NCBI GenBank assembly: GCA_903877945.1 | Contig: CAIRFY010000468.1 | Coordinates: 1 to 12,127, forward strand | Source of the DNA: an uncultured Oscillochloris sp. | GTDB lineage: Bacteria; Chloroflexota; Chloroflexia; Chloroflexales; Chloroflexaceae | Direction of reading: 5' to 3' | DNA: 12,127 bases | Shown here: piece after piece, positions 1 to 6,572 of the stretch | Layout of the letters: each line of letters starts with the position of its first letter | How positions within the stretch are numbered: the stretch's first letter is position 1 | Notes under the pieces: generated by a model | Seen by the model: the letters and a program-made list of their open reading frames with translations, nothing else | What the model was told of the DNA's origin: nothing | The model's database searches: none | Translations under genes and position numbers: made by a program

Positions 1-1
1 G

Positions 2-496
2 TCGCTGGTTGCCTCCTCCGAGCCGCTGAGCGCATGGCATCTGCGGAATATCCACCAACTTGTCCTCAAGAATATCGACGACGAACACGCCGGGCACTAC
101 CGTATGATCAACGTCCTTATCGCAGGCGCGGAACACCGCCCTCCGGACGCTATCCATGTCCCAGCGGCAATGGCCGATCTTCTGGCCTGGCACCAGGCGG
201 CGCGGGATCTCCACCCCGTCGAGCGTGCCGCGCGTCTGCACGCCGACCTCGTGAAGATCCACCCGTTCGTCGACGGGAACGGTCGCACGGCCCGGTTGCT
301 CATGAACTTGGAGCTGCTGAGGGCCGGGTTCCCTGCCGTCGTGCTGCCGGTCGAGCAGCGCCTCCGCTACTACGAGGCGCTGGATCTGGCCCACACCAGC
401 GGGGTGTATACGCCGTTTCTCGCACTGATCGCCGACAGCGTCGCCCAGAGCTTCCGGGGCTACTGGCGGGCACTCGGGGTTGCGCCGGATGCTTAA
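2..496 (+). CDS. Fic-family protein AMPylase (5'-truncated by window edge)
   Basis: This is the C-terminal part of a Fic-domain protein; the reading frame is open from base 2 and the start lies outside the window. The Fic core motif HPFVDGNGRTAR (bases 260-295) matches HxFx(D/E)GNGRxxR, with catalytic His, acidic Mg2+-binding residue, anion-hole Gly-Asn-Gly and second Arg all present. The preceding segment, with PLSAWHLRNIHQLVL and later GHYR, is also typical of the family. Fic proteins usually transfer AMP from ATP to a Ser/Thr/Tyr of a target protein and act in the cytoplasm. The visible part looks catalytically intact. The inhibitory (S/T)xxxE(G/N) helix that would define its class is not visible; in class II it would lie further N-terminal, outside the window. 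No antitoxin partner is seen downstream. The target cannot be predicted. Confidence 0.9.
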   Translation, partial: SLVASSEPLSAWHLRNIHQLVLKNIDDEHAGHYRMINVLIAGAEHRPPDAIHVPAAMADLLAWHQAARDLHPVERAARLHADLVKIHPFVDGNGRTARLLMNLELLRAGFPAVVLPVEQRLRYYEALDLAHTSGVYTPFLALIADSVAQSFRGYWRALGVAPDA

Positions 497-705
497 CAAT
501 TCCTCGTCAGGGTCTCGTGCCTCAGCAACGATGGTGCAGAACTGAATTGCGCGTCGCTGGGAGGCCCACGGAGCGCACCAAACAGGGTCGTGAGCCATCG
601 TTGTGCGGTTGCAGATCTGAACACGTATCCGTTCTCCGGCCCGATACCATGCGGAGCAATCATGGTCGTTTCTGGCATTGGGAAGGCGTCGGACAGAATT
701 TATGT
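497..705. other. Unassigned spacer between fic and the protease remnant
   Basis: I recognise no gene here. A 61-codon minus-strand frame (493-678) overlaps the end of the Fic gene and resembles nothing I can name. The protease remnant's frame also stays open through this stretch, but the family resemblance stops at about base 710. The segment is probably the foreign side of a deletion or rearrangement junction. Confidence 0.4.
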
Positions 706-1729
706 GTAACATAGGGCAGGCGTCGTAGAAGATCACATCAAAGCGACCCAACTCACCCAGATCAGACAGCACCGTCTCGGTGTCGCGGGTCGAGAGCGAA
801 TTGCCACTGAGCCGGTCAATGCTCAAGCCACGGACGCCGCCGGACTGCACCATCCCAGGTGTTCTCCCTTGACCAACCGTGTCGGGGGCGGGTGCCCAGC
901 CGCCGCCGTGGTCTACCACCGAGAGCATCGTGTGTGGCGAGCCAGGGTAGGTCGCCCTAGCCCAGCGGATGAAGTTCTGGAGGGTGGTGCTGCTGCCGGT
1001 GTTGAGTTCATTATCTGTCGGAAAGCCACCCAGCCAGAGCGGCGAGCCGCGTACCTGATCGGTGATGTTGCGCAGATCGCTCTGCTCGCGTAGGTAGATC
1101 GCCGCATCGCCTACGGCATTACCATCGTAGAGAACGACGAGGCGCATATTCGGGTTGTAGGGCAAGCGGCGCAGCAACGGGCCGAGGTAGTCGGTCAGGC
1201 TGGTTTGGCCCGCGTTGGGAGCCACGTCGTCACCTGCGAGGTAGAGCAGCACCAGCCAGGGTGGCGGCGGTGTGCCGTCAATCGTCAGGCCCGCGCTACC
1301 TGGCGTGCCCGCCACGTAGCCCGCGCCGTCGAGGATGGTCATGCCGATGCTCTGTCCGCTCTGGCTACTCGGGGTTGGGGTGAGAGTCAGACTTACGCTC
1401 GACACTCCGGCTGTAAAGGTGATAGTGCCGCCGCCGGGCTGAACGGCCCATTGACCGCTCAGCGCGTAGTCGTTACCGAAGCGGGCGCTGCCGCCAAGGC
1501 TGAAGGCGATGGTCAGTGACGTGCTGAGGTCGCCGGTGCGAGTGATCGTCAGACTGCCGACGACCGGGCCAAAGCGCGAGGGGTTGCCGCTGGCGCTGGC
1601 CGTTACAACCGGCAGAATGGTAAAGCTGGCCTGGGCTGGTGTCCCCACGGCATACCGCGCATGCGGGTCAGGGTTCAACGTCAGCGCCACGCTCTGGTTG
1701 ATGGAGGCGTGAGCGCGGGGCCGGATGGC
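706..1729 (-). pseudogene. Calx-beta / clostripain (C11) protease remnant
   Basis: On the minus strand one uninterrupted frame runs from a TGA at 1730-1732, inside the tandem repeat, to about base 706. It has no start codon with family support. The first ~25 residues look like the end of a Calx-beta domain (NQSVALTLNPD then VGTPAQASFTI). A second complete Calx-beta-like domain follows (SLTITRTGDLSTSLTI, ARFGNDYAL, GTITFTAGVSS, DGAGYVAGTPGSAGLTIDG). After these comes a clostripain/C11 peptidase domain: WLVLLYLAGDD, then SVVDHGGGW with the catalytic His at 908-910, then FDVIFYDACPM with the catalytic Cys at 716-718. Resemblance ends immediately after that Cys, where C11 enzymes continue for many more residues. 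The parent was probably a large secreted, surface-associated protease. Both ends are missing, but no stop or frameshift has accumulated inside, so truncation may be recent. Confidence 0.8.
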
Positions 1730-1935
1730 TCACGCAAAGCCGCTAAGTCGCTAAGGGGGACGGGGCCGGATGGCTCACGCTAAGCCGCTAAGTCGCTAAG
1801 GGGGACGGGGCCGGATGGCTCACGCAAAGCCGCTAAGTCGCTAAGGGGGACGGGGCCGGATGGCTCACGCTAAGCCGCTAAGTCGCTAAGGGAGACGGGG
1901 CCGGATGGCTCACGCTAAGCCGCAAAGCCGCTAAG
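1711..1935. repeat. 45-bp tandem repeat array, five units
   Basis: Five units of exactly 45 bp occur at 1711-1755, 1756-1800, 1801-1845, 1846-1890 and 1891-1935. Each has GGGGACGGGGCCGGATGGCT followed by an 8-bp-periodic tail (CACGCAAAG, CCGCTAAG, TCGCTAAG). The first unit diverges in its first bases (GAGCGCGGGG). Units 1 and 3 carry CACGCAAAG while units 2 and 4 carry CACGCTAAG, so the array looks like a duplicated 90-bp dimer. Unit 5 has extra changes (GGAGAC, CCGCAAAG, CCGCTAAG). There are no unique spacers, so it is not a CRISPR array. Confidence 0.97.
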
Positions 1936-1983
1936 ATCTGCTGCATCTTGCTTCCTTTGCGGCTTTGCGCCTTTGCGTGAGAC
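1908..1983. repeat. Inverted repeat closing the tandem array
   Basis: The tail of unit 5 (1908-1937) is an imperfect inverted copy of 1954-1983, which reads TTTGCGGCTTTGCGCCTTTG and then CGTGAGA. The arms are about 30 bp with roughly five mismatches and a 16-nt loop. The octamer CTTTGCG(T/C/G) is the building block on both arms. It would form a long hairpin and lies exactly at the 3' end of the methyltransferase remnant, replacing its last codons. Confidence 0.85.
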
Positions 1984-1995
1984 TTCAAGCAGGCA

Positions 1996-2441
1996 CGCGG
2001 GGAAGGGGAAGGTTTGGAAAGCATCTGAAGGGCTATAACGAGTATCTCCCTTCATCGTGGAAGTGTACTCACGTACCCATACTTCATGAAAAATTGACTG
2101 AAGCAGTGCTAGGTATTGACGTAGAGTTCGGGTCGTGGCCGTAAGAAACGCCACCAGACCTCACGGCCACCTTTATCGTTCTGCTTCTCCCGCTCCGGCT
2201 TGACCTTCTCCCTGATGATCTGCATCAGGTCGGGGTAGCTCTCGGCCTTTTCCAACGGCCAATCGTGGAAGTTAATCACCCAGCGACTCGGCGACTGGTC
2301 GGGGCGGCTGTTCAGATCTTCGCCGTTCAGGTAGGGGAAGAGCGCCTCGCGGTTGCGCGGGTCTTTAGCGATCAGCGCCTGGGCTTCCTCTGGCTCCAGC
2401 ACAAAGCCCATGCCCAGCACAATCGAGCCTTGAAAACTCGA
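1996..2441 (-). pseudogene. Type IIG / Eco57I-like DNA methyltransferase 3' remnant
   Basis: Two pieces in different frames are recognisable. The first (about 2441 to 2118) reads SSFQGSIVLGMGFVLEPEEA, DPRNREALFPYLNGEDLNSR and PSRWVINFHDWPLEKAESYP, then ends WWRFLRPRPELY. The second (about 2113 to 1999), in another frame, reads ALLQSIFHEVWVREYTSTMK and GDTRYSPSDAFQTFPFP. These blocks are characteristic of the target-recognition and C-terminal part of large Eco57I-class adenine methyltransferases or bifunctional restriction enzymes. In intact relatives about a hundred residues normally separate ELY from ALLQS, so there is an internal deletion as well as a frameshift. The N-terminal methylase domain (NPPY motif) is absent, and the end runs into the repeat hairpin. 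It cannot be functional. Confidence 0.82.
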
Positions 2442-2489
2442 TGCGGATTGCCACTAGACGCACCAGGGGCCGTATCGTAGGCGGCCATC

Positions 2490-2598
2490 GGGTCGGGGGC
2501 AGGGTACTCTGCCGCACCTCGGTGACGACATAGCGGCGCTGGCGGACGTCAACGAGTTGACCGTGTTCGGGAAGAGATGAGCGACTGAGAGCAGGCAT
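2490..2598 (-). pseudogene. 5' stub of a probable SNF2/DrmD-like helicase gene
   Basis: An ATG at 2596-2598 opens a frame reading MPALSRSSLPEHGQLVDVRQ followed by RRYVVTEVRQSTLPP. This resembles the N-terminus of large SNF2-type helicases that precede a methyltransferase gene in defence operons, such as DrmD of DISARM, which typically begin with a GQLVxVRxRxYxVxxV strand. After about 35 residues the resemblance fades, and within about 50 bp the methyltransferase remnant starts, so nearly all of the helicase has been lost. It lies 34 bp downstream of the HTH gene on the same strand. The assignment rests on a short segment and on context; confidence is moderate. Confidence 0.5.
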
Positions 2599-2632
2599 GG
2601 CACCCCGACTCGCTAACCCAACGGTGATGCAC

Positions 2633-2935
2633 TCAGAACGAGGCCGCGCTGCGATCCACGGGACAGCGATCCACCTCAAAATAACGCTCAAGCATGTCGG
2701 CGACAGCGCCGTCCGTACCGACAAGTGCCTCCGCAATGGCCCGTGCCGTGCGTGGCATGATCGTGCCGTGACGGATCTTGCGGCGGCTGCCGTACGTACC
2801 CGGATGGAGCAGGAAATAGATGGTCATCCGGTTAATCCCGGCATGCTGCGCGAGATCCTGGTACGTCCAGGCACGACGGAGGAGTTCTCGTTCGAGCCAC
2901 GTTCCATCGGGCTGAAGACGAACACGGAAACGCAT
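2633..2935 (-). CDS. Small XRE-like helix-turn-helix protein
   Basis: This is a 100-residue cytoplasmic protein. Residues about 17-45 (RELLRRAWTYQDLAQHAGIN then RMTIYFLL) form a plausible XRE/Cro-like helix-turn-helix, with the recognition helix around residues 33-43. An additional helix, PRTARAIAEALVG, is typical of this fold. The ATG at 2933-2935 is preceded by purine-rich GGAGGAGC and GGTAGG. It stands directly upstream of the helicase stub and methyltransferase remnant on the same strand, so it probably regulated that locus and has outlived it. A 9-bp inverted repeat at 2976-3007, 41 bp upstream of its start, could be its operator. Target and effector are unknown. Confidence 0.72.
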   Translation of the reverse strand: MRFRVRLQPDGTWLERELLRRAWTYQDLAQHAGINRMTIYFLLHPGTYGSRRKIRHGTIMPRTARAIAEALVGTDGAVADMLERYFEVDRCPVDRSAASF

Positions 2936-2975
2936 GATGATACCTACCGCTCCTCCAGCGCTAACCAGCGGCCCC

Positions 2976-3007
2976 AGACAGTGTGGGCGACGGAGGGTAC
3001 ACTGTCT
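2976..3007. promoter_or_regulatory. Candidate operator: 9-bp inverted repeat
   Basis: AGACAGTGT (2976-2984) and ACACTGTCT (2999-3007) are perfect inverted copies separated by 14 bp. The site lies in the divergent interval between the HTH gene (-) and the ATPase-nuclease gene (+), upstream of the HTH start, where an autoregulatory operator is expected. It could instead be a chance hairpin or the edge of the adjacent repeat element. Confidence 0.35.
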
Positions 3008-3014
3008 TCGTTTT

Positions 3015-3074
3015 CTTTGCGTCTTTGCGTCTTTGCGTCACATCATCATACGTCCGACGCAAAGACGCAAAGAC
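3015..3074. repeat. CTTTGCGT-type repeat hairpin
   Basis: The left arm has three perfect tandem copies of the octamer CTTTGCGT (3015-3038). Bases 3021-3039 are a perfect 19-bp inverted copy of 3056-3074 (GACGCAAAGACGCAAAGAC) around a 16-nt loop. It is the same octamer family, with the same loop length, as the hairpin ending the 45-bp tandem array at 1954-1983. Dispersed repeats of this kind are common in environmental bacterial genomes and create spurious peptides such as SLRLCVFA and DAKTQR. Confidence 0.92.
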
Positions 3075-3144
3075 TCTTGTTTCGCTCTGCGTGGCAGCGT
3101 GACTTCTGCTCTACTGCGTTTTGCCCTTTCTGACGCGATACACG

Positions 3145-3153
3145 TGCTATACT
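3145..3153 (+). promoter_or_regulatory. Extended -10 promoter for the ATPase-nuclease gene
   Basis: TGCTATACT fits the extended -10 consensus TGnTATAAT with one mismatch. No convincing -35 lies 17-18 bp upstream, which is acceptable for an extended -10 promoter. Transcription would start near 3160, giving a leader of about 29 nt to the ATG at 3189. Confidence 0.5.
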
Positions 3154-3188
3154 GAGGCCGCGTACCCTTGGGCTATGAGGTCATTCGT

Positions 3189-4739
3189 ATGACACGCTGG
3201 TTCAACATCGCCGGGCCATGCCAGCCTGATATTCACTATATGCTGCCCGCAACGGATCGTCTGCCGAATGTCATGCCCTTGATTGCCCAGCAGGCATACG
3301 TCGTTCTTCATGCTCCTCGCCAAAGCGGCAAAACCACTGCCATGCTGGCGCTGGCGCGGGCGCTGACCGCTGCGGAAACCTATACGGCGGTGTTGCTGAC
3401 TATGGAAGTTGGGGCCGCCTTCAATGACGACCCTGGTGCGGCGGAACGTGCCATCCTTGGTGATTGGCATGATGCCGCGACGTGGCAGTTACCTGCGGTG
3501 TTGCATCCGCCACCCTGGCCAGAGGCCGAGCCAGGAGCGCGCATCGGGTCGGCCCTCCGCGCTTGGGCCGCCGCCTCCGCACGACCGCTGGTGGTCTTCC
3601 TTGATGAGATTGATGCGCTCCAGGACGCGGCGCTCATTTCTGTGCTGCGACAGCTCCGCGCAGGCTTTCCGCGACGACCACGCGCCTTTCCTTGGGCGCT
3701 CGCGCTGATCGGCCTCCGCGATGTGCGGGATTACAAGGTCGCTTCGGGCGGAAGTGCCCGCCTCTCCACCGCCAGTCCCTTCAACATCAAAACGAGTTCG
3801 CTCACGCTCGACACGTTTGATCAGGCCGATGTTGCCGCGCTCTACGGTCAACATACCGCCGACACCGGCCAGATATTCACCCCGGAAGCCAGTGCACATG
3901 CTTTTGCACTCACCCAGGGCCAGCCCTGGTTGGTCAATGCCCTGGCCAAAGTCGCGGTTGAGCAACTCGCCCCTGACCGCACCCAGGTCATCACCCCGAC
4001 GCTGATTGATCAGGCTAAAGAGGTGCTGATTGTGCGCCAGGACACCCACCTGGATAGTCTCGCCGAGCGGCTGCGCGAGCCTCGCGTGCGTGCCATCATT
4101 GAACCCATGCTATCGGGGCAGTCCCTGGGGGATATTCCGCCCGACGATCTGCGTTTTGTCCAAGATCTCGGGCTCGTGCGCCTGGATCCATCCGACGGCC
4201 TCGTCGTCGCCAATCCCATCTATCACGAGGTTCTGCCACGGATTTTGGCAAGCACCGCCATCGCATCGTTGCCTAAGATCAGCCCCAGTTGGCTGACACC
4301 CGAGGGACGGATTGCGGCACCGCTGCTCCTTGATGCGTTTCTGGCCTTTTGGCGGCAGCATGGCGAGCCACTGCTGGGTACGTCGCCCTACGCAGAGATC
4401 GCGCCGCATCTGGTGCTGATGGCCTTCTTACACCGGGTCGCGAACGGTGGGGGAACGATTGACCGAGAGTATGCCATTGGCCGCGACCGGATGGATTTGT
4501 GCTTACGCCACGGCGCGGATGTTTTTGGGATGGAGGTGAAAGTCTGGCGAGATCGTCGGCCAGACCCGATCACGGATGGGCTGCCGCAGCTAGAGGGCTA
4601 CCTCGCTCGGCTCGATCTGACCACCGGCTGGCTGATCATCTTCGACCAGCGCCGTGGTCAGCCGCCCATCGCGGAGCGCACCCGGACAGAGGTAACAGTC
4701 ACGGCGAGCGGGCGGATCATCACGGTCATTCGGGCGTAG
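3189..4739 (+). CDS. AAA ATPase fused to PD-(D/E)XK nuclease domain
   Basis: The protein has 516 residues. Walker A is APRQSGKTT (residues 42-50) and Walker B is LVVFLDEID (134-142), followed by a winged-helix-like middle region (about 280-360). The C-terminal part carries a PD-(D/E)XK-like core: Asp436 in RMDL, ExK at 449-451 in MEVKVW, and the trailing QxxxY helix (Gln467, Tyr471). The arrangement matches the AAA-ATPase_like/DUF1703-type family, whose biological role is not settled; a DNA-directed, ATP-dependent defence or mobile-element role is often suspected. The ATG at 3189 is chosen over an in-frame TTG at 3168 because GAGG (3177-3180) sits 8 nt before it. It is intact, monocistronic, divergent from the HTH gene and convergent with the glucosylglycerate operon. 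No transmembrane segment is evident. Confidence 0.86.
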   Translation: MTRWFNIAGPCQPDIHYMLPATDRLPNVMPLIAQQAYVVLHAPRQSGKTTAMLALARALTAAETYTAVLLTMEVGAAFNDDPGAAERAILGDWHDAATWQLPAVLHPPPWPEAEPGARIGSALRAWAAASARPLVVFLDEIDALQDAALISVLRQLRAGFPRRPRAFPWALALIGLRDVRDYKVASGGSARLSTASPFNIKTSSLTLDTFDQADVAALYGQHTADTGQIFTPEASAHAFALTQGQPWLVNALAKVAVEQLAPDRTQVITPTLIDQAKEVLIVRQDTHLDSLAERLREPRVRAIIEPMLSGQSLGDIPPDDLRFVQDLGLVRLDPSDGLVVANPIYHEVLPRILASTAIASLPKISPSWLTPEGRIAAPLLLDAFLAFWRQHGEPLLGTSPYAEIAPHLVLMAFLHRVANGGGTIDREYAIGRDRMDLCLRHGADVFGMEVKVWRDRRPDPITDGLPQLEGYLARLDLTTGWLIIFDQRRGQPPIAERTRTEVTVTASGRIITVIRA

Positions 4740-4743
4740 TCCA

Positions 4744-4788
4744 GGCGAGGATATGGTCGCGAGGGTCTGTGTGTCGCGAATCCTTGCC
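4744..4788. terminator. Probable bidirectional terminator hairpin
   Basis: Between the convergent ATPase-nuclease and phosphorylase genes, GGCGAGGAT (4744-4752) pairs with ATCCTTGCC (4780-4788, one G-U), and TCGCGA (4757-4762) pairs with TCGCGA (4774-4779). There is a 4-nt bulge (4753-4756) and an 11-nt loop. No good U-tract follows on either strand, so it may not be a classical intrinsic terminator, but position and stem length fit a transcription barrier. Confidence 0.6.
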
Positions 4789-4811
4789 ATGCCCCCATCT
4801 ACTCACAGACA

Positions 4812-6572
4812 TTACTCCCACTCCTTCAGCCAGCGTACCTGGTATGGCCCCAGATCAACGGCCAACGCGCCATCGACTCCGGCGACGAGACTCTCTCCGC
4901 TGAGGAGATCGCGGTAAGATGCGCCCGTCGCGACCGCGAGCCGCGTCTGCTGGGGTACGGTCGTCACGCTGTGGAGGCAGAGCAGGGCCGGGCCTCCGCC
5001 GGGTGTATGGCGCTCGATGGCGAAGAGACCCGCGCCGAGATCACGTAGCCGCTGCGGCCCCGCCGGGTGGAAGGCCGACTCGCCGCGCCGTATGGCGAGC
5101 AGGGTCGCCATACGCCGGAAGATCGCCCCCGCCCGGCTCGCCTCGTCGGCCAGCAGCACCTCAAGCTCGGCCCGCTCCCAGCGGCCCCGGTTTAACGTGC
5201 GGGCACGCCCGGTTTCGGCGAAGCCCGCCTGGTCATTCGATGAGCCGACCAGGCTGTGAACATAGATGCCTGGCACACCCTGGAGCGCCAGCATGATCGC
5301 CTGCGAGGCGATGAAGCGGTCGATGCACAGTTGCTGCGGCTCACCACCCTGCGGGTCGGAGAGTGCATCGAACCATGTGCAGTTCAGCTCGTAGGGGCTC
5401 GCATCGCCACTCGGATTGTTTTTATACGAGACCCGCCCACCGTGGCGCTCGACCTGGGCGCAGAGGGCGCGCACCTCGTCGTGGCGGAGGATGCCGGTCG
5501 CCGGCACCACGCCGATCCCGTCGTGGGATGCCAGGAAGTTGAAGAAGGCGCAGGTCGGCGCGGGCGGGGCCAGGTCGCACGCCCAGCCGCTGAGCGTGGT
5601 GGCGTCGCCGGTGGCAAAGGCGTGCAGCACCAGCGGTGCCAGGGGGAACTGGTAGACCATCTGGGCCTCGTTGGTGCCGTTGCCGAAGTAGCTGATGTTG
5701 TCGGCGTGGGGCACGTTGGTCTCGCTGATCAGCAACACCTCGGGGGCCACTGCGTCGAGCACGGCTCGCCAGAACTGCACGACCTGGTGGGCCTGCGGTA
5801 GGTGGATGCAGCGCGTGCCGATCTCCTTCCAGAGGTAGCCGATCGCGTCGAGGCGGATCATGCTGGCCCCGTGGGCCACGTACTCCAGCAGCACGCTTGT
5901 CATGGACAGCAACACCTCGGGGTTGGCGAAGTTGAGGTCGATCTGGTCGGCGCTGAAGGTGGTCCAGATGTGGCGGGTGCCGTCGGGCGTCGTGAAGGGC
6001 GTCAGCAGCGGCGTGGTGCGCGGGCGCGTCACTCCGCGTAGGTCGGTCGCGGGGTCAATGCTATGGAAGCGCACCTCGGCCCCCGGCTCGCCTGCTAGGA
6101 AATCCTGGAACCAGCGGCTGCTGGCCGAGCAGTGGTTGACGACTGCGTCAACCATGAGCCGGTGGCACGCGCCGATCCTGGCGATGTCGTCCCAGCTTCC
6201 CAGGGCCGGGTCAACGGCCAGATAATCAACCACCGCGAACCCGTCGTCCGAAGTGGAGGGGGAGAAGGGGAGGATATGTACGCCGCTGACGACGCCGCGC
6301 AGGCGGGTGTCGAGCAGCGCGCCGAGGGTCTGGAGTGGAGGGCGACCCGGCTCGCGCACCTGATCGCCATAGGTGATCAGGATGACGTCGTCGGACGACA
6401 GTTCGGCCCTCCCCCCCCCGTCCCTCGCCCCATGAGCGAGAGGGGCGGGGGGTGAGGGCCGAACGAACGCGGCGAGCATGGCCGCGAGCTGCTCGGTCGC
6501 GGCCGCGCCCTGCTGCTCGCCGTAGAGCGCACGCAAGTATGTGGCGATCCGGTCAGATGTACTCGTGTGCAT
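4812..6572 (-). CDS. ggaP: Glucosylglycerate phosphorylase (GH13_18)
   Basis: The 586-residue enzyme belongs to the sucrose-phosphorylase-type GH13_18 subfamily and is strongly reminiscent of E. coli YcjM, a glucosylglycerate phosphorylase. The expected reaction is glucosylglycerate + phosphate to glucose 1-phosphate + glycerate, in the cytoplasm. Visible motifs are ITYGDQ (66-71), HILPFSPSTSDDGFAVVDY (99-117), DAVVNHCSA (142-150), the nucleophile Asp242 in RLDAIGYLWKE, the acid/base Glu284 in ISETNVPHADNISYFG, and the stabiliser Asp351 in NFLASHDGIG. ATG at 6570-6572 overlaps the upstream GpgS stop (TGATG) and has GGGGAG about 10 nt before it; an in-frame GTG one codon earlier is less likely. 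Residues 36-58 are encoded by an inserted palindromic repeat, making the N-terminal linker about nine residues longer than in YcjM. It is the last gene of the operon. Other GH13_18 specificities (sucrose, glucosylglycerol) are possible but fit the neighbours less well. Confidence 0.88.
   Translation of the reverse strand: MHTSTSDRIATYLRALYGEQQGAAATEQLAAMLAAFVRPSPPAPLAHGARDGGGRAELSSDDVILITYGDQVREPGRPPLQTLGALLDTRLRGVVSGVHILPFSPSTSDDGFAVVDYLAVDPALGSWDDIARIGACHRLMVDAVVNHCSASSRWFQDFLAGEPGAEVRFHSIDPATDLRGVTRPRTTPLLTPFTTPDGTRHIWTTFSADQIDLNFANPEVLLSMTSVLLEYVAHGASMIRLDAIGYLWKEIGTRCIHLPQAHQVVQFWRAVLDAVAPEVLLISETNVPHADNISYFGNGTNEAQMVYQFPLAPLVLHAFATGDATTLSGWACDLAPPAPTCAFFNFLASHDGIGVVPATGILRHDEVRALCAQVERHGGRVSYKNNPSGDASPYELNCTWFDALSDPQGGEPQQLCIDRFIASQAIMLALQGVPGIYVHSLVGSSNDQAGFAETGRARTLNRGRWERAELEVLLADEASRAGAIFRRMATLLAIRRGESAFHPAGPQRLRDLGAGLFAIERHTPGGGPALLCLHSVTTVPQQTRLAVATGASYRDLLSGESLVAGVDGALAVDLGPYQVRWLKEWE
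6401..6464. repeat. 64-bp palindromic element inside ggaP
   Basis: The ends GTTCGGCCCTC (6401-6411) and GAGGGCCGAAC (6454-6464) are perfect 11-bp inverted copies. The interior is C-rich, then G-rich, and pairs almost throughout (for example TCCCTC at 6421-6426 with GAGGGG at 6440-6445, counting one G-U). The loop is around CCCATGA. The element is read in frame in the phosphorylase as VRPSPPAPLAHGARDGGGRA, a low-complexity insert between the N-terminal helix and the first barrel strand. It looks like a REP-type dispersed palindrome that landed harmlessly in a coding sequence. Confidence 0.85.

Noticed and set aside
493..678. 61-codon minus-strand frame overlapping the Fic stop
   Set aside because: No resemblance to a known family and it lies on a rearrangement junction; kept only as unassigned sequence.
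34..714. 226-codon plus-strand frame overlapping the Fic gene
   Set aside because: Arg/Pro/Gly-rich shadow; the Fic motif lies in another frame.
1711..1935. Possible CRISPR array
   Set aside because: The 45-bp units are contiguous with no unique spacers, so this is an ordinary tandem repeat.
2597..3133. 178-codon plus-strand frame over the HTH gene and repeat
   Set aside because: It is antisense to the HTH gene and its C-terminal part is the translated CTTTGCGT repeat.
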